Under the pieces are notes generated by a model. That model was not told the origin of the DNA. It saw nothing but the letters and a program-made list of their open reading frames with translations, and ran no database searches. Below are positions 8,945 through 17,130 of a stretch of DNA of 64,000 nucleotides, in pieces. The DNA is taken from assembly GCF_001613465.1 (NCBI RefSeq), contig NZ_BDCK01000024.1:124001-188000 (forward strand). The letters are read 5' to 3'. The position numbers were made by a program, and so were the translations under genes. The stretch comes from Nocardia niwae NBRC 108934 = DSM 45340. Its GTDB lineage: Bacteria > Actinomycetota > Actinomycetes > Mycobacteriales > Mycobacteriaceae. The stretch's first letter is position 1. Each line of letters opens with the position of its first letter.

Positions 8945-9883
8945 ATGGACTACGAGTCGCGAATGTACGAACTGGAGTTCCCCGCTCCGCAGCTGTCGTC
9001 CGCCGACGGCGCGGGCCCGGTCCTGGTGCACGGACTGGAAGGTTTCACCGACGCGGGGCATGCGGTGCGGCTGGCGACCACGCACCTGCGCGAGAGCCTC
9101 GAAAGCGAACTGGTCGCCTCCTTCGATGTGGACGAGCTGCTGGACTACCGGTCGCGGCGTCCGCTCATGACCTTCAAGACCGATCACTTCTCCGAGTACG
9201 CCGAACCGGAACTCAACCTCTGGGCATTACGCGACACCGCTGGGACGCCGTTCCTGTTGCTCTCGGGTCTGGAGCCGGACCTACGCTGGGAGAAGTTCAC
9301 CACAGCGGTGCGGCTGCTCGCCGAACAGCTGGGCGTGCGCCGCAGCATCGGCCTGAGCGCCATTCCGATGGCGATTCCGCACACGCGCCCGCTCGGCGTC
9401 ACCGCGCATTCCTCCAACCGCGACCTGATCTCCGACCATCAGCGGTGGCCGGGCGAACTCCAGGTGCCGGGCAGCGCGTCGTCGCTGCTGGAATTCCGCA
9501 TGGCGCAGCACGGGCACGAGTCGGTCGGATTCTCGGTGCACGTGCCGCACTACCTGGCGCAGACCGCCTACCCGGAGGCCGCGCAGACGCTGCTGGAGAA
9601 CGTCGCGGACAACGCGGGCCTGGAGTTCCCGCTGGCCGCGCTCGGTGAGGCCGCCGCCCGCGTACGCGAGCAGGTCAACGAGCACATCGCGGGCAACGTC
9701 GAGGTGGAGACCGTCGTGCACGCCTTGGAGCGGCAGTACGACAGCTTCGTGACCGCGCAGGAGCGGCAGTCGAGCCTGCTGGTCGGTGACGGCGAGTTGC
9801 CGAGCGGCGACGAGCTGGGCGCCGAGTTCGAGCGATTCCTTGCCGAGCAGAGCCGCAACAAGGACGAGGACGAACAGGACTGA
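8945..9883 (+). CDS. PAC2 family protein (Rv2714-like)
   Basis: This 312-residue protein belongs to the PAC2 (proteasome assembly chaperone 2-like) family common in actinobacteria. Motifs include GLEGFTDAGHAV near the N-terminus, LSGLEPDLRWEKF, and the conserved VPHYLAQTAYPEAA. No enzymatic activity is established. The ATG start has a clear AGGAAGGAG ribosome binding site 5 nt upstream. Its place downstream of the ideR and DUF4192 genes matches Rv2714. A helicase gene follows after 54 bp and may be co-transcribed. Confidence 0.88.
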   Translation: MDYESRMYELEFPAPQLSSADGAGPVLVHGLEGFTDAGHAVRLATTHLRESLESELVASFDVDELLDYRSRRPLMTFKTDHFSEYAEPELNLWALRDTAGTPFLLLSGLEPDLRWEKFTTAVRLLAEQLGVRRSIGLSAIPMAIPHTRPLGVTAHSSNRDLISDHQRWPGELQVPGSASSLLEFRMAQHGHESVGFSVHVPHYLAQTAYPEAAQTLLENVADNAGLEFPLAALGEAAARVREQVNEHIAGNVEVETVVHALERQYDSFVTAQERQSSLLVGDGELPSGDELGAEFERFLAEQSRNKDEDEQD

Positions 9884-9937
9884 TCCACGCCGGGTCCCGA
9901 TCGCCCCTGCACGCGTGCCCACCGGCGAGGCCGTAGG

Positions 9938-12445
9938 GTGGTCGGAGTGGATCTGACCGAACTGCTCGACATCCCGGGGACCGACGCCGATGCGCTCTAC
10001 GAGTCGTTCGGGATGTGGGCCGCCGAGCAGGGCACCCCGCTCTACCCCGCGCAGGACGAGGCGCTGCTCGAGCTGGCCTCCGGATCCAACGTCATCCTCG
10101 CCACTCCAACCGGTTCCGGAAAATCGCTCGTCGCGGTCGGCGCACATCTTCTCGCCTTGACCCAGGGACTGCGCACCTACTACACCGCTCCGATCAAGGC
10201 GCTGGTGAGCGAGAAATTCTTCGCCCTCTGCGAGGTGTTCGGGGCCGAACGCGTCGGCATGGTCACCGGTGACGCCGCGGTGAATCCGGAGGCGCCGATC
10301 ATCTGCGCGACGGCGGAGATCCTGGCCAATCTGGCGCTGCGTGAGGGCGCGGACGCCGCCGTCGGCCAGGTCGTGATGGACGAATTCCACTTCTACGCCG
10401 ACCCCGACCGGGGATGGGCGTGGCAGGTCCCCCTGCTCGAGCTGCCCCGCGCCCAGTTCCTGCTCATGTCGGCCACGCTCGGCGAGGTCGACTTCTTCGC
10501 CCGTGACCTGGAGCGCAGGACCGGCCGCTCCACCGCCGTCGTCGCGGGCACCGAGCGCCCCGTGCCGCTGAGCTTCTCCTATGCCCGCACTCCGATCACC
10601 GAGACCCTCGAAGAGCTGGTCACCACCCATCAGGCCCCGGTGTACGTGGTGCACTTCACCCAGTCCGCCGCGCTCGAGCGGGCCCAGGCGCTGACGAGCG
10701 TGAATTTCGCGACGCGCGCCGAGAAGGACGCGATCGCCGACGCGCTGGGCGAGTTCCGGTTCGCCGCCGGGTTCGGCAAGACTCTGTCGCGACTGATCCG
10801 GCACGGCATCGGCGTGCATCACGCGGGCATGCTGCCGAAGTACCGCCGCCTGGTGGAGCGCCTCGCCCAGGAGGGCCTGCTGAAGGTGGTGTGCGGCACC
10901 GACACCCTCGGCGTCGGCATCAACGTGCCGATCCGCACCGTGCTGCTCACCGGGCTGACCAAGTTCGACGGCGTACGCACCCGCCGGCTCAAGGCGCGCG
11001 AGTTCCACCAGATCGCGGGCCGCGCCGGGCGGGCGGGTTACGACACCATGGGCACCGTCGTCGTGCAGGCTCCCGAACACGAGGTGGAGAACACCCGGCT
11101 GCTGGCCAAGGCGGGCGACGATCCGAAGAAGCAGCGCAAGGTGCAGCGGCGCAAACCGCCGGAAGGCTTCGTCTCCTGGAGCGAAGAGACCTTCGATCGC
11201 TTGGTCGCCGCGCAGCCGGAGCCGATGGTGTCGCGATTCGCGGTGACCAACGCCATGCTGCTGAACGTGATAGCCCGGCCGGGCAACTGCTTCACCGCCA
11301 TGCGTCACCTGCTGGAGGACAACCACGAGCCGCGCCCCGCCCAGCGCAGGCACATCCTGCGCGCCATCCGGCTCTATCGCGCGCTGCGTGACGCCGGGGT
11401 GGTCCAGCAGCTGCCGGAACCCGACGAGCAGGGCCGCCGCGCCCGCCTGACCGTCGACCTGCAGCGTGATTTCGCCCTCGACCAGCCGCTGTCGCCGTTC
11501 GCGCTGGCCGCGCTGGACCTGCTGGACAAACAGTCCCCGAGTTATACCCTCGACGTGGTGTCACTCATCGAATCCACCCTCGAGGATCCGCGCCAGCTGC
11601 TGATGGCTCAGCAGCACAAGGCGCGCGGCGAGGCGATCGCGGAGATGAAGGCCGACGGCATCGACTACGACGAGCGGATGGAGCTGCTCGAAGAGGTCAC
11701 CTGGCCAAAGCCCCTGGCCGAACTCATCGAACCGGCCTACGAGACCTACCGCGCCGGGCACCCGTGGGTGTCGGAGTTCGCACCCGCGCCGAAGTCGGTG
11801 GTCCGCGACATGATCGAACGCGCCATGACCTTCGCGGAGCTGATCTCCTTCTACGAGCTGGCCCGCTCCGAGGGCGTGGTGCTGCGCTATCTCGCCGACG
11901 CCTACCGTGCGCTGCGGCGCACCGTGCCCGACTCCGCGCGCACCGAGGAGCTCGACGACATCACCGAATGGCTCGGAGAGCTTGTGCGCCAAGTCGATTC
12001 GAGCCTGCTCGACGAATGGGAGCAGCTGACCAACCCCGGCGCGGAAACCGACGCCGACCAGGTCGCGTTCGGCGCGGAAACGGTGCGCCCGATCTCGGCC
12101 AACGAGCGCGCGTTCCGCGTCATGGTCCGCAACGCGATGTTCCGCCGCGTCGAACTGGCCGCGCTGCGGCGCTGGGGCGAGCTGGCCGAACTCGGCCCCG
12201 GCCCGGATTGGGCGGAGGCGTTCGCGGACTACTACGCGGAATACGAGCGGATCGGCACGGGCCCCGACGCACGGGGTCCGCAACTGTTCCAGGTGGAACG
12301 AAGACCCGGATTCTGGCACGTGCGGCAGGTGCTGGACGACCCGGCGGGCGACCATGGCTGGTCGATCGATGCGGTAGTCGATCTGGCCGAGTCCGACGCC
12401 GCGGGCGAGGTCGTCTTCGACGACGTCACCGTGTCCGCCGGCTGA
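9938..12445 (+). CDS. Ski2-like DEXH-box helicase with C-terminal DUF3516-type region
   Basis: An 835-residue superfamily 2 helicase. Walker A ATPTGSGKS is at about residues 55-63, the DExH box is DEFH at 148-151, motif III is SAT, and motif VI lies in HQIAGRAGRAGYD, the arrangement of Ski2/HelY-like RNA helicases. The C-terminal half (from about 420) has no named catalytic motif and resembles the DUF3516 extension found in actinobacterial members. It probably unwinds structured RNA or DNA; the substrate is unknown. The GTG at 9938 has GAGG 7 nt upstream; GTG at 9947 is an equally reasonable start. Confidence 0.87.
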   Translation: MVGVDLTELLDIPGTDADALYESFGMWAAEQGTPLYPAQDEALLELASGSNVILATPTGSGKSLVAVGAHLLALTQGLRTYYTAPIKALVSEKFFALCEVFGAERVGMVTGDAAVNPEAPIICATAEILANLALREGADAAVGQVVMDEFHFYADPDRGWAWQVPLLELPRAQFLLMSATLGEVDFFARDLERRTGRSTAVVAGTERPVPLSFSYARTPITETLEELVTTHQAPVYVVHFTQSAALERAQALTSVNFATRAEKDAIADALGEFRFAAGFGKTLSRLIRHGIGVHHAGMLPKYRRLVERLAQEGLLKVVCGTDTLGVGINVPIRTVLLTGLTKFDGVRTRRLKAREFHQIAGRAGRAGYDTMGTVVVQAPEHEVENTRLLAKAGDDPKKQRKVQRRKPPEGFVSWSEETFDRLVAAQPEPMVSRFAVTNAMLLNVIARPGNCFTAMRHLLEDNHEPRPAQRRHILRAIRLYRALRDAGVVQQLPEPDEQGRRARLTVDLQRDFALDQPLSPFALAALDLLDKQSPSYTLDVVSLIESTLEDPRQLLMAQQHKARGEAIAEMKADGIDYDERMELLEEVTWPKPLAELIEPAYETYRAGHPWVSEFAPAPKSVVRDMIERAMTFAELISFYELARSEGVVLRYLADAYRALRRTVPDSARTEELDDITEWLGELVRQVDSSLLDEWEQLTNPGAETDADQVAFGAETVRPISANERAFRVMVRNAMFRRVELAALRRWGELAELGPGPDWAEAFADYYAEYERIGTGPDARGPQLFQVERRPGFWHVRQVLDDPAGDHGWSIDAVVDLAESDAAGEVVFDDVTVSAG

Positions 12446-12608
12446 GCCCGCATCGGCCATCGGTCCTGTATCCACGCAGGTCAGCAGCTCCGTCACGCCA
12501 GCACGACGGGGGTGCGCGACCACGTGGCGAACCCAGGTTTCGACGGATTCGTTTCTGGGTAGGGGCCGCTGATACTCTCTCCCCCGCTGCCCAAGCGAAA
12601 GATCAACT

Positions 12609-13724
12609 ATGCCCGAATCGCCGTACCTTGTCATCCATCCCGAGCGTGTCCGCCGGAATTACCGCGCGCTCGACGCCGCCCTGTCCACGGGGACCGGCGC
12701 CGCGACGAGGATCCGCTTCGCCGTGAAGGCGAGCCCGGTGCCGGAGATCGTGCGCCTGCTGGAGGAGGAAGGCGCGGAATTCGACGTCGCCAGCATCGGT
12801 GAGATCGACCTGTGCCTCGGGCTGGGTGTGGCCCCGCAGCGGCTGTGCTACGGCAACCCGATCAAGAAAGCCGCGCACATCGCCCGCGCCTACGCCCTGG
12901 GGGTGCGGCGCTTCGCTTTCGACACCGAGGACGACCTGCTGCGGATCGCGGAGCACGCACCCGGCTCCGAGGTGGAGTGCCGCTTCCTCGCCTCCGCGCC
13001 GGAGTCGCGCACGCCGTTCGGCACGAAGTTCGGCTGCAGTCCGGGTGAGGCGTTGCGGCTGCTGGTCCGCGCCCGAGACCTCGGGCTGGTCGTGGCCGGG
13101 CCGTACTTCCACGTCGGCTCCCAGCAACTGGACCCCGCCGCGTGGCGGATCGGCATCGAGCAGGCGGGCCGGATCGCCGAGGCACTGGCCGACAAGGATA
13201 TCTCCGTGCGCTCGGTGAACATCGGCGGCGGGCTACCGATCTCCTACGCCGACGCGGCGCCCGCGCTGGGCGAGATCGCCGCGGTGGTCAAGCACGCCGC
13301 GGCCGAATTCCTTTCCGGGACAACCGGGTTGGTCGTCGAACCGGGCCGAGCGCTGGTCGGTTCGGCGGGCACGATTCACGCCGAGGTGGTCGGCGTCCGC
13401 ACCGCGCCGGACGGCCGGCGCTGGGTGTATCTCGACATCGGCCGCTACAACGGAATGGCCGAGACCGAGAACGAGTACATCGCCTACCGGTTCGTCACCG
13501 ACCGCGACGGCGACCCCGTCGACGAGGCGGTGGTGGCCGGTCCGACCTGCGACGGCGACGATGTACTGTATCAACGCACGCGAGTCCTCCTACCGACCAC
13601 GTTGCGAGCCGGTGATCGCGTTCGAATCCTCGACACCGGTGCCTATACCGCGAGTTATTCGTCGGTGTCCTTCAATGGTTTTCCGCCCTTGACCGTTCAT
13701 GTCTCGGGCGCTGAGCGAGAGTGA
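12609..13724 (+). CDS. PLP-dependent ornithine-decarboxylase-type decarboxylase (fold III)
   Basis: The 371-residue enzyme belongs to the alanine-racemase-fold decarboxylases. The PLP lysine is K40 in FAVKASP, the PLP-stacking histidine is in HVGSQ (about 168-172), the phosphate is held by GGG (206-208) and EPGR (244-247), and the substrate-side active-site Cys-Asp is in GPTCDGDD (C314, D315). These are hallmarks of ornithine decarboxylase, giving putrescine; lysine as an alternative substrate cannot be excluded. It is immediately followed, with overlapping stop and start codons, by a SpeD-SpeE fusion, so putrescine is the expected product. No strong ribosome binding site is seen before the ATG. 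Confidence 0.88.
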   Translation: MPESPYLVIHPERVRRNYRALDAALSTGTGAATRIRFAVKASPVPEIVRLLEEEGAEFDVASIGEIDLCLGLGVAPQRLCYGNPIKKAAHIARAYALGVRRFAFDTEDDLLRIAEHAPGSEVECRFLASAPESRTPFGTKFGCSPGEALRLLVRARDLGLVVAGPYFHVGSQQLDPAAWRIGIEQAGRIAEALADKDISVRSVNIGGGLPISYADAAPALGEIAAVVKHAAAEFLSGTTGLVVEPGRALVGSAGTIHAEVVGVRTAPDGRRWVYLDIGRYNGMAETENEYIAYRFVTDRDGDPVDEAVVAGPTCDGDDVLYQRTRVLLPTTLRAGDRVRILDTGAYTASYSSVSFNGFPPLTVHVSGAERE

Positions 13725-14935
13725 GTTTGCCCATGACGGCGGAATTCACCGGTTGGCATGTGCTGGCCGAGTTCGGTGGTGTCGACGCAGATCTCTGCGA
13801 CGATCTCGAACGACTCGAATCGGCGTTGCGTGAGTCTCTGATCGCGGCGGGCGTCACCATCTGCGATGTCGTACACAAGAAGTTCGAACCGCAGGGGGTG
13901 ACCGTCCTCGCGCTGTTGTCGGAGTCCCACGCCTCGATTCACACTTATCCGGAGTCCGGCGACATCTTCGTCGACGTGTTCACCTGCGGCAGCATCGGCG
14001 CAGGCGCGTCGAAGGCGGTCGAGCTGCTGCGGGACGCGTTGGCTCCCAAGGATGTTCGCATGCAGGTCATTCGCAGGGGACACGGCAGCCAGCGGATCGA
14101 GGAGCCGGTGGGCGCGGGTCTGACCCGCATCTGGGACCTGCACGAGGTGATCGTCGACACTCACACCCCCTACCAGCACATGGTCATCGCGCGGACCGAG
14201 CAGGGCATCAGCCTGTTCTCCGACGACGACCGCCAGTCCACCGAGTTCTCCCAGCTCACCTACCACGAGGCGATGATGGTGCCCGCCTTCGCGCTGGCCG
14301 AGAAGCTGGACAAGGTGCTGATCATCGGTTCCGGGGAGGGCGTGGCCAGCCAGATGTCGGTCGCCGCGGGCGCCACCCTCGTCGACCACGTGGATATCGA
14401 CCGGCTCGAGGTCGAACTGTGCGCCGAGCACCTGCCCTACGGCTACACCAGCGACGAGCTGGCCGCCGCCGTCGAGGGCGAAGGGCCGATCAAGGTGCAC
14501 TACGCCGACGGCTGGGATTTCCTGGCCGAGGCCGAGCGGGCGGGCACCCGCTACGACGTCGTCGTGATCGACCTGCCGGATGAGCGTGTCGAGGACGCGC
14601 AGCACAACCGCCTCTACGAGGCGGAGTTCCTGTCCCGATGTCGTGCGCTGCTCGCGCCCGGCGGCGTGCTGTGCGCCCAGGCCGGTTGCGCGACCATGTG
14701 GCGCAACGAGACCTTGAAGCGGTCCTGGCAGCGTTTCCACGAGCAGTTCGGCACCGTCGTGCACTACGGCAGCGACGAGCACGAGTGGTCGTTCCTCTTC
14801 GGCCTGGTGGACGCGGTCGACGACCCGGTCGGCGGGATGACCGATCGCCTGGCGCTGCTGCCCTACAAGCCCGAGACCATCGACGCGCGGGCGCTGATGC
14901 GCGGCGCGATCGAACCGCACGCCCTGCGGGTCTAG
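13721..14935 (+). CDS. speDE: S-adenosylmethionine decarboxylase-spermidine synthase fusion
   Basis: This 404-residue polypeptide joins two consecutive enzymes of spermidine synthesis. The first about 120 residues are a class 1b AdoMet decarboxylase: autocatalytic cleavage is expected at E68-S69 in LSESHASIHTYPE, giving the pyruvoyl group, with H74 and C89 matching the Thermotoga processing and catalytic residues. From about 140 on it is a spermidine synthase: the decarboxylated-AdoMet loop is GSGEG in VLIIGSGEGVASQ, then DHVDID and VVIDLPDE. The start GTG overlaps the upstream decarboxylase stop (GTGA); ATG at 13733 is an alternative. Self-cleavage would release the SpeE part together with the alpha chain, so the synthase would carry an N-terminal pyruvoyl domain. 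Confidence 0.92.
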   Translation: MSLPMTAEFTGWHVLAEFGGVDADLCDDLERLESALRESLIAAGVTICDVVHKKFEPQGVTVLALLSESHASIHTYPESGDIFVDVFTCGSIGAGASKAVELLRDALAPKDVRMQVIRRGHGSQRIEEPVGAGLTRIWDLHEVIVDTHTPYQHMVIARTEQGISLFSDDDRQSTEFSQLTYHEAMMVPAFALAEKLDKVLIIGSGEGVASQMSVAAGATLVDHVDIDRLEVELCAEHLPYGYTSDELAAAVEGEGPIKVHYADGWDFLAEAERAGTRYDVVVIDLPDERVEDAQHNRLYEAEFLSRCRALLAPGGVLCAQAGCATMWRNETLKRSWQRFHEQFGTVVHYGSDEHEWSFLFGLVDAVDDPVGGMTDRLALLPYKPETIDARALMRGAIEPHALRV

Positions 14936-14945
14936 GCGAGGGCGC

Positions 14946-14983
14946 CCGGATGCGCCGGTTCCGGCCGGAACCGGCGCATCCGG
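14946..14983 (+). terminator. 38-bp perfect palindrome, terminator of the polyamine operon
   Basis: Two 19-nt arms (starting CCGGATGCGCC) are exact reverse complements with no spacer, giving a very stable hairpin 10 nt after the speDE stop. It could also stop the convergent tautomerase-remnant transcript from the other strand. No T-tract follows. Confidence 0.65.
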
Positions 14984-14993
14984 CGTTCGCCGG

Positions 14994-15144
14994 TCAGAGC
15001 CGCGCCGCGTCCGCGGGCGACGGCTGCGGCGGCGTCACTTGCGCCTTGCCGAGCACGTCTTGCAGCAGATCCGCCCTTGATCAGTCGCGCTTTCTGCCCG
15101 CGGGTGACGCCGTCGTCGGTCACTTCGGTATCGACGAAAGGCAT
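14994..15144 (-). pseudogene. broken 4-oxalocrotonate tautomerase-like gene
   Basis: From the ATG at 15144 the frame reads MPFVDTEVTDDGVTRGQKAR then LIKG, which is the typical start of a 4-oxalocrotonate tautomerase, including the catalytic Pro2. After LIKG the reading frame shifts: the next family-like residues, ADLLQDVLGK, lie in another frame, which ends at TGA (14994-14996) after a proline-rich tail. The normal C-terminal half (about 20-30 residues) is absent. The remnant begins 1 nt after the stop of the SDR gene, so it was probably the second gene of that TetR-controlled operon. A programmed frameshift is unlikely because the C-terminus is missing too. Confidence 0.7.
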
Positions 15145-15145
15145 G

Positions 15146-15880
15146 TCAACCCGCCCTTCCCGAGATGAATCCGCCGTCGACGGGGAGGATGTGTCCGGTC
15201 GTGAACTCCGCGTCGGCGAGATACAGCACAGCGGCGGTCGTTTCGGCGACTTCGCCGATGCGGTTCAACAGCGCGAGCCCGGCGGAGGCCGGCTCGTCTC
15301 CGTCGCCGAACAGCGGCGTGCGGATGATGCCGGGGGCGACCGCGTTGACCCGGATCCCGTCGGCGGCGAGTTCGGCGGCGAGGCTGGTGGTCAGTGCGTG
15401 GACGCCGCCCTTGCTGACCAAGGCCGCCGTGGCGGGCAACCCGGCGAGGGCATGATCGATCAGCACCGTGCCGATGTTCACGATGCTGCCGCCACGCCCC
15501 TGCGCCAGGAACCGCCGCACCGCGGCCTGCGTGGTGAAGTAGGTGCCTTTGAGGTTGCCGTTCAGGTAGCCGTCCAGGTCCTGTTCGGTGACGTCCACGA
15601 ACGGTTTCGCCCCGAAGACGCCCGCGTTGTTGACCAGGACGTCCACGCCGCCGAACCGCTCTACGGCGACGGCGACCAAGGCGGCTCCGGTCGCGGCTGC
15701 CCCGATGTCACCCGCCACCGTGGCCACTCGCTGCGGCGCGTCCAGTTCGGCGGCCACCTGCGCCAGCTTCCTCTCGTCCCGGCCGTTGAGTACGACGTTA
15801 TCGCCGCGCTCCACGAATGCCCGTGCGATGTCGCGACCGATCCCACTGGAGGAACCGGTCACGAGGACCGTCTTCGCCAT
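15146..15880 (-). CDS. short-chain dehydrogenase-like protein lacking the catalytic tyrosine
   Basis: The 244-residue Rossmann protein has the cofactor motif TGSSSGIG, VNNAG and the C-terminal PG...T and DGG signatures of classical SDRs. At the active site the usual YxxxK reads ALVSK: the lysine is kept but the tyrosine position is alanine (in TAALVSKGG), and the preceding serine region reads NIGT. Ordinary SDR catalysis by Tyr would therefore not be possible unless another residue takes over. The start at 15880 is chosen because GGAAGGG lies 5-10 nt upstream; an ATG at 15895 would abut the operator. An identical operator lies before the neighbouring tetR gene, so this gene is probably its target. 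Confidence 0.8.
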   Translation of the reverse strand: MAKTVLVTGSSSGIGRDIARAFVERGDNVVLNGRDERKLAQVAAELDAPQRVATVAGDIGAAATGAALVAVAVERFGGVDVLVNNAGVFGAKPFVDVTEQDLDGYLNGNLKGTYFTTQAAVRRFLAQGRGGSIVNIGTVLIDHALAGLPATAALVSKGGVHALTTSLAAELAADGIRVNAVAPGIIRTPLFGDGDEPASAGLALLNRIGEVAETTAAVLYLADAEFTTGHILPVDGGFISGRAG

Positions 15881-15893
15881 TTCCATCCCTTCC

Positions 15894-15917
15894 ATACGAC
15901 CGGTCGTCTTGGAATGG
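15894..15917. promoter_or_regulatory. TetR operator before the SDR gene
   Basis: The 12-bp palindrome ACGACCGGTCGT (15896-15907) sits within a 24-bp block that is repeated exactly at 16554-16577 in front of tetR. Repressor binding here would overlap the promoter/leader of the SDR gene. Confidence 0.75.
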
Positions 15918-15953
15918 GTAGCCGCGACGACCGGATGGGTGTATTGCCTGGAA

Positions 15954-16544
15954 TCAAGGCAAGAAATAGTCGCCGAGCAAGCGATCCAGGCACTTGTGCA
16001 GCGGCGCGAGGGTCCGCTCCATCTTCATCCGGATCACCGCGCCCTCCCAGGACTCGAGCAGCAGATCGGCCAGTTCGCCCGCGTCGATGTCGGCGCGGAT
16101 CGTGCCCAGGCGCTGCGCCTGCGCGAGTTGCTCGGCGACGCGATCGCGCCACGCGGTCCACGCCACCGACAGCGATTCCCGCAAGACGTCACTGCCTTCC
16201 AGCTCGCCCCCGAGGTTCGCGATGAGGCAGCCGCCCGTGAATTCGGCCGCCACGAAGTCGTCCATGAGCCGGGTGAAGAACGCCCGCAGACCACTCACCG
16301 GGTCCGGCGCCGCACCGAATGCCTCGGTCAGATTGCGCTGCACGCACACGGAGTGGTGCTCGATGATGGCGCGCCCGAAACTCTCCTTGCTGTCGAAGTA
16401 GTTGTAGAACGAACCCTTCGGCACGCCGACCTTGTCGAGGATCTGTTTGATCCCGGTGCCGTGGTATCCGTTCGTCAGGAACCCCGCCGCGCCCTCTTCG
16501 ACGAGAAGCCGCCGAGTGTCCTCGCTGCGCCGGGGTCGTGCCAT
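15954..16544 (-). CDS. TetR-family repressor
   Basis: The 196-residue protein has an N-terminal helix-turn-helix (GIKQILDKVGVPKGSFYNYFDSK, written in two parts: GIKQILDKVGVP and KGSFYNYFDSK) at about residues 25-50 and a ligand-binding C-terminal domain with a TetR_C-like region (ESWEGAVIRMKMERTLAPL). It lies upstream of the SDR gene on the same strand. Its own promoter and that of the SDR gene carry the same palindrome, so it very likely controls both. The ligand is unknown. Confidence 0.88.
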   Translation of the reverse strand: MARPRRSEDTRRLLVEEGAAGFLTNGYHGTGIKQILDKVGVPKGSFYNYFDSKESFGRAIIEHHSVCVQRNLTEAFGAAPDPVSGLRAFFTRLMDDFVAAEFTGGCLIANLGGELEGSDVLRESLSVAWTAWRDRVAEQLAQAQRLGTIRADIDAGELADLLLESWEGAVIRMKMERTLAPLHKCLDRLLGDYFLP

Positions 16545-16553
16545 GCGCTCAAT

Positions 16554-16577
16554 ATACGACCGGTCGTCTTGGAATGG
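16554..16577. promoter_or_regulatory. TetR operator before tetR (autoregulation)
   Basis: A second exact copy of the 24-bp block found at 15894-15917, with the palindrome ACGACCGGTCGT at 16556-16567, ends 11 nt before the tetR ATG. This indicates autorepression. Confidence 0.75.
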
Positions 16578-16594
16578 CAACGGCCGGACGTGGT

Positions 16595-17089
16595 CTACCC
16601 CGGGAACCCCACCCATCCGGGTCCGACCGAACCACCGGAGCTTTCCGGGCTTCGGCGCCACCGCGCGGACCGAGCGGCGAAGCCCAAGAGGTGCTCGGCG
16701 GCGAACCGATCCCGGTCCCAATCCACCGGATCCGCCGTCACGGTCCAGACATAGGTCCACACCGGAGCAGCGCGGCCCTCGATGCGCACCCGGCGCAAGT
16801 CGTACTCGTCGTCCTCGAAAGCGTCGAGGATCGCCCATTCCGCCGCGGTGAGGCCGCTCAGCAGGGCGCCGCGAGTGAGCCTTCGTGGCGCGGCGACCAG
16901 CCCCGGATAGAGCCGCCGCGGCAGCGCGGCAGCGCGCCATCCGGTGAGCTCGGCCGGTTCGAGGGACGGAACCCGCCCGAGCAGCGTCTCCAGCACCTCG
17001 GGGAATTGCAATGTGCCATAGGCGAACAGCACGTGGCCCGACCCGGACAGGCCGCTCAGCCGCCCCTCTCCCAGTGCCGCGGATTCCAC
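16595..17089 (-). CDS. gamma-glutamylcyclotransferase-like (AIG2/GGCT fold) protein
   Basis: A 164-residue protein from a GTG start with GAGGAG 7-12 nt upstream. The glycine-rich loop FAYGTLQ near residue 22 and the downstream acidic FEDDEYDLRRV are the signature of the GGCT/AIG2 fold, whose members cleave gamma-glutamyl amides or degrade glutathione-like compounds. The likely catalytic acid is in FEDDEY. Which substrate is used here (mycothiol-related or other) cannot be told. The frame is open far upstream, but only the part from 17089 is supported. Confidence 0.75.
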   Translation of the reverse strand: MESAALGEGRLSGLSGSGHVLFAYGTLQFPEVLETLLGRVPSLEPAELTGWRAAALPRRLYPGLVAAPRRLTRGALLSGLTAAEWAILDAFEDDEYDLRRVRIEGRAAPVWTYVWTVTADPVDWDRDRFAAEHLLGFAARSARWRRSPESSGGSVGPGWVGFPG

Positions 17090-17130
17090 TTCGCCGCTCC
17101 TCTCATCCCTCCACTGCGCCTTCAGAGGGC

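Noticed and set aside
9281..11353. 690-residue minus-strand frame
   Set aside because: Antisense to the Ski2-like helicase, which has all helicase motifs; the frame shows no domain.
14946..14983. 38-bp palindrome as a phage attachment site or insertion-sequence end
   Set aside because: It directly follows the operon stop codon and no integrase, transposase or duplicated copy is present; a terminator is the simpler reading.
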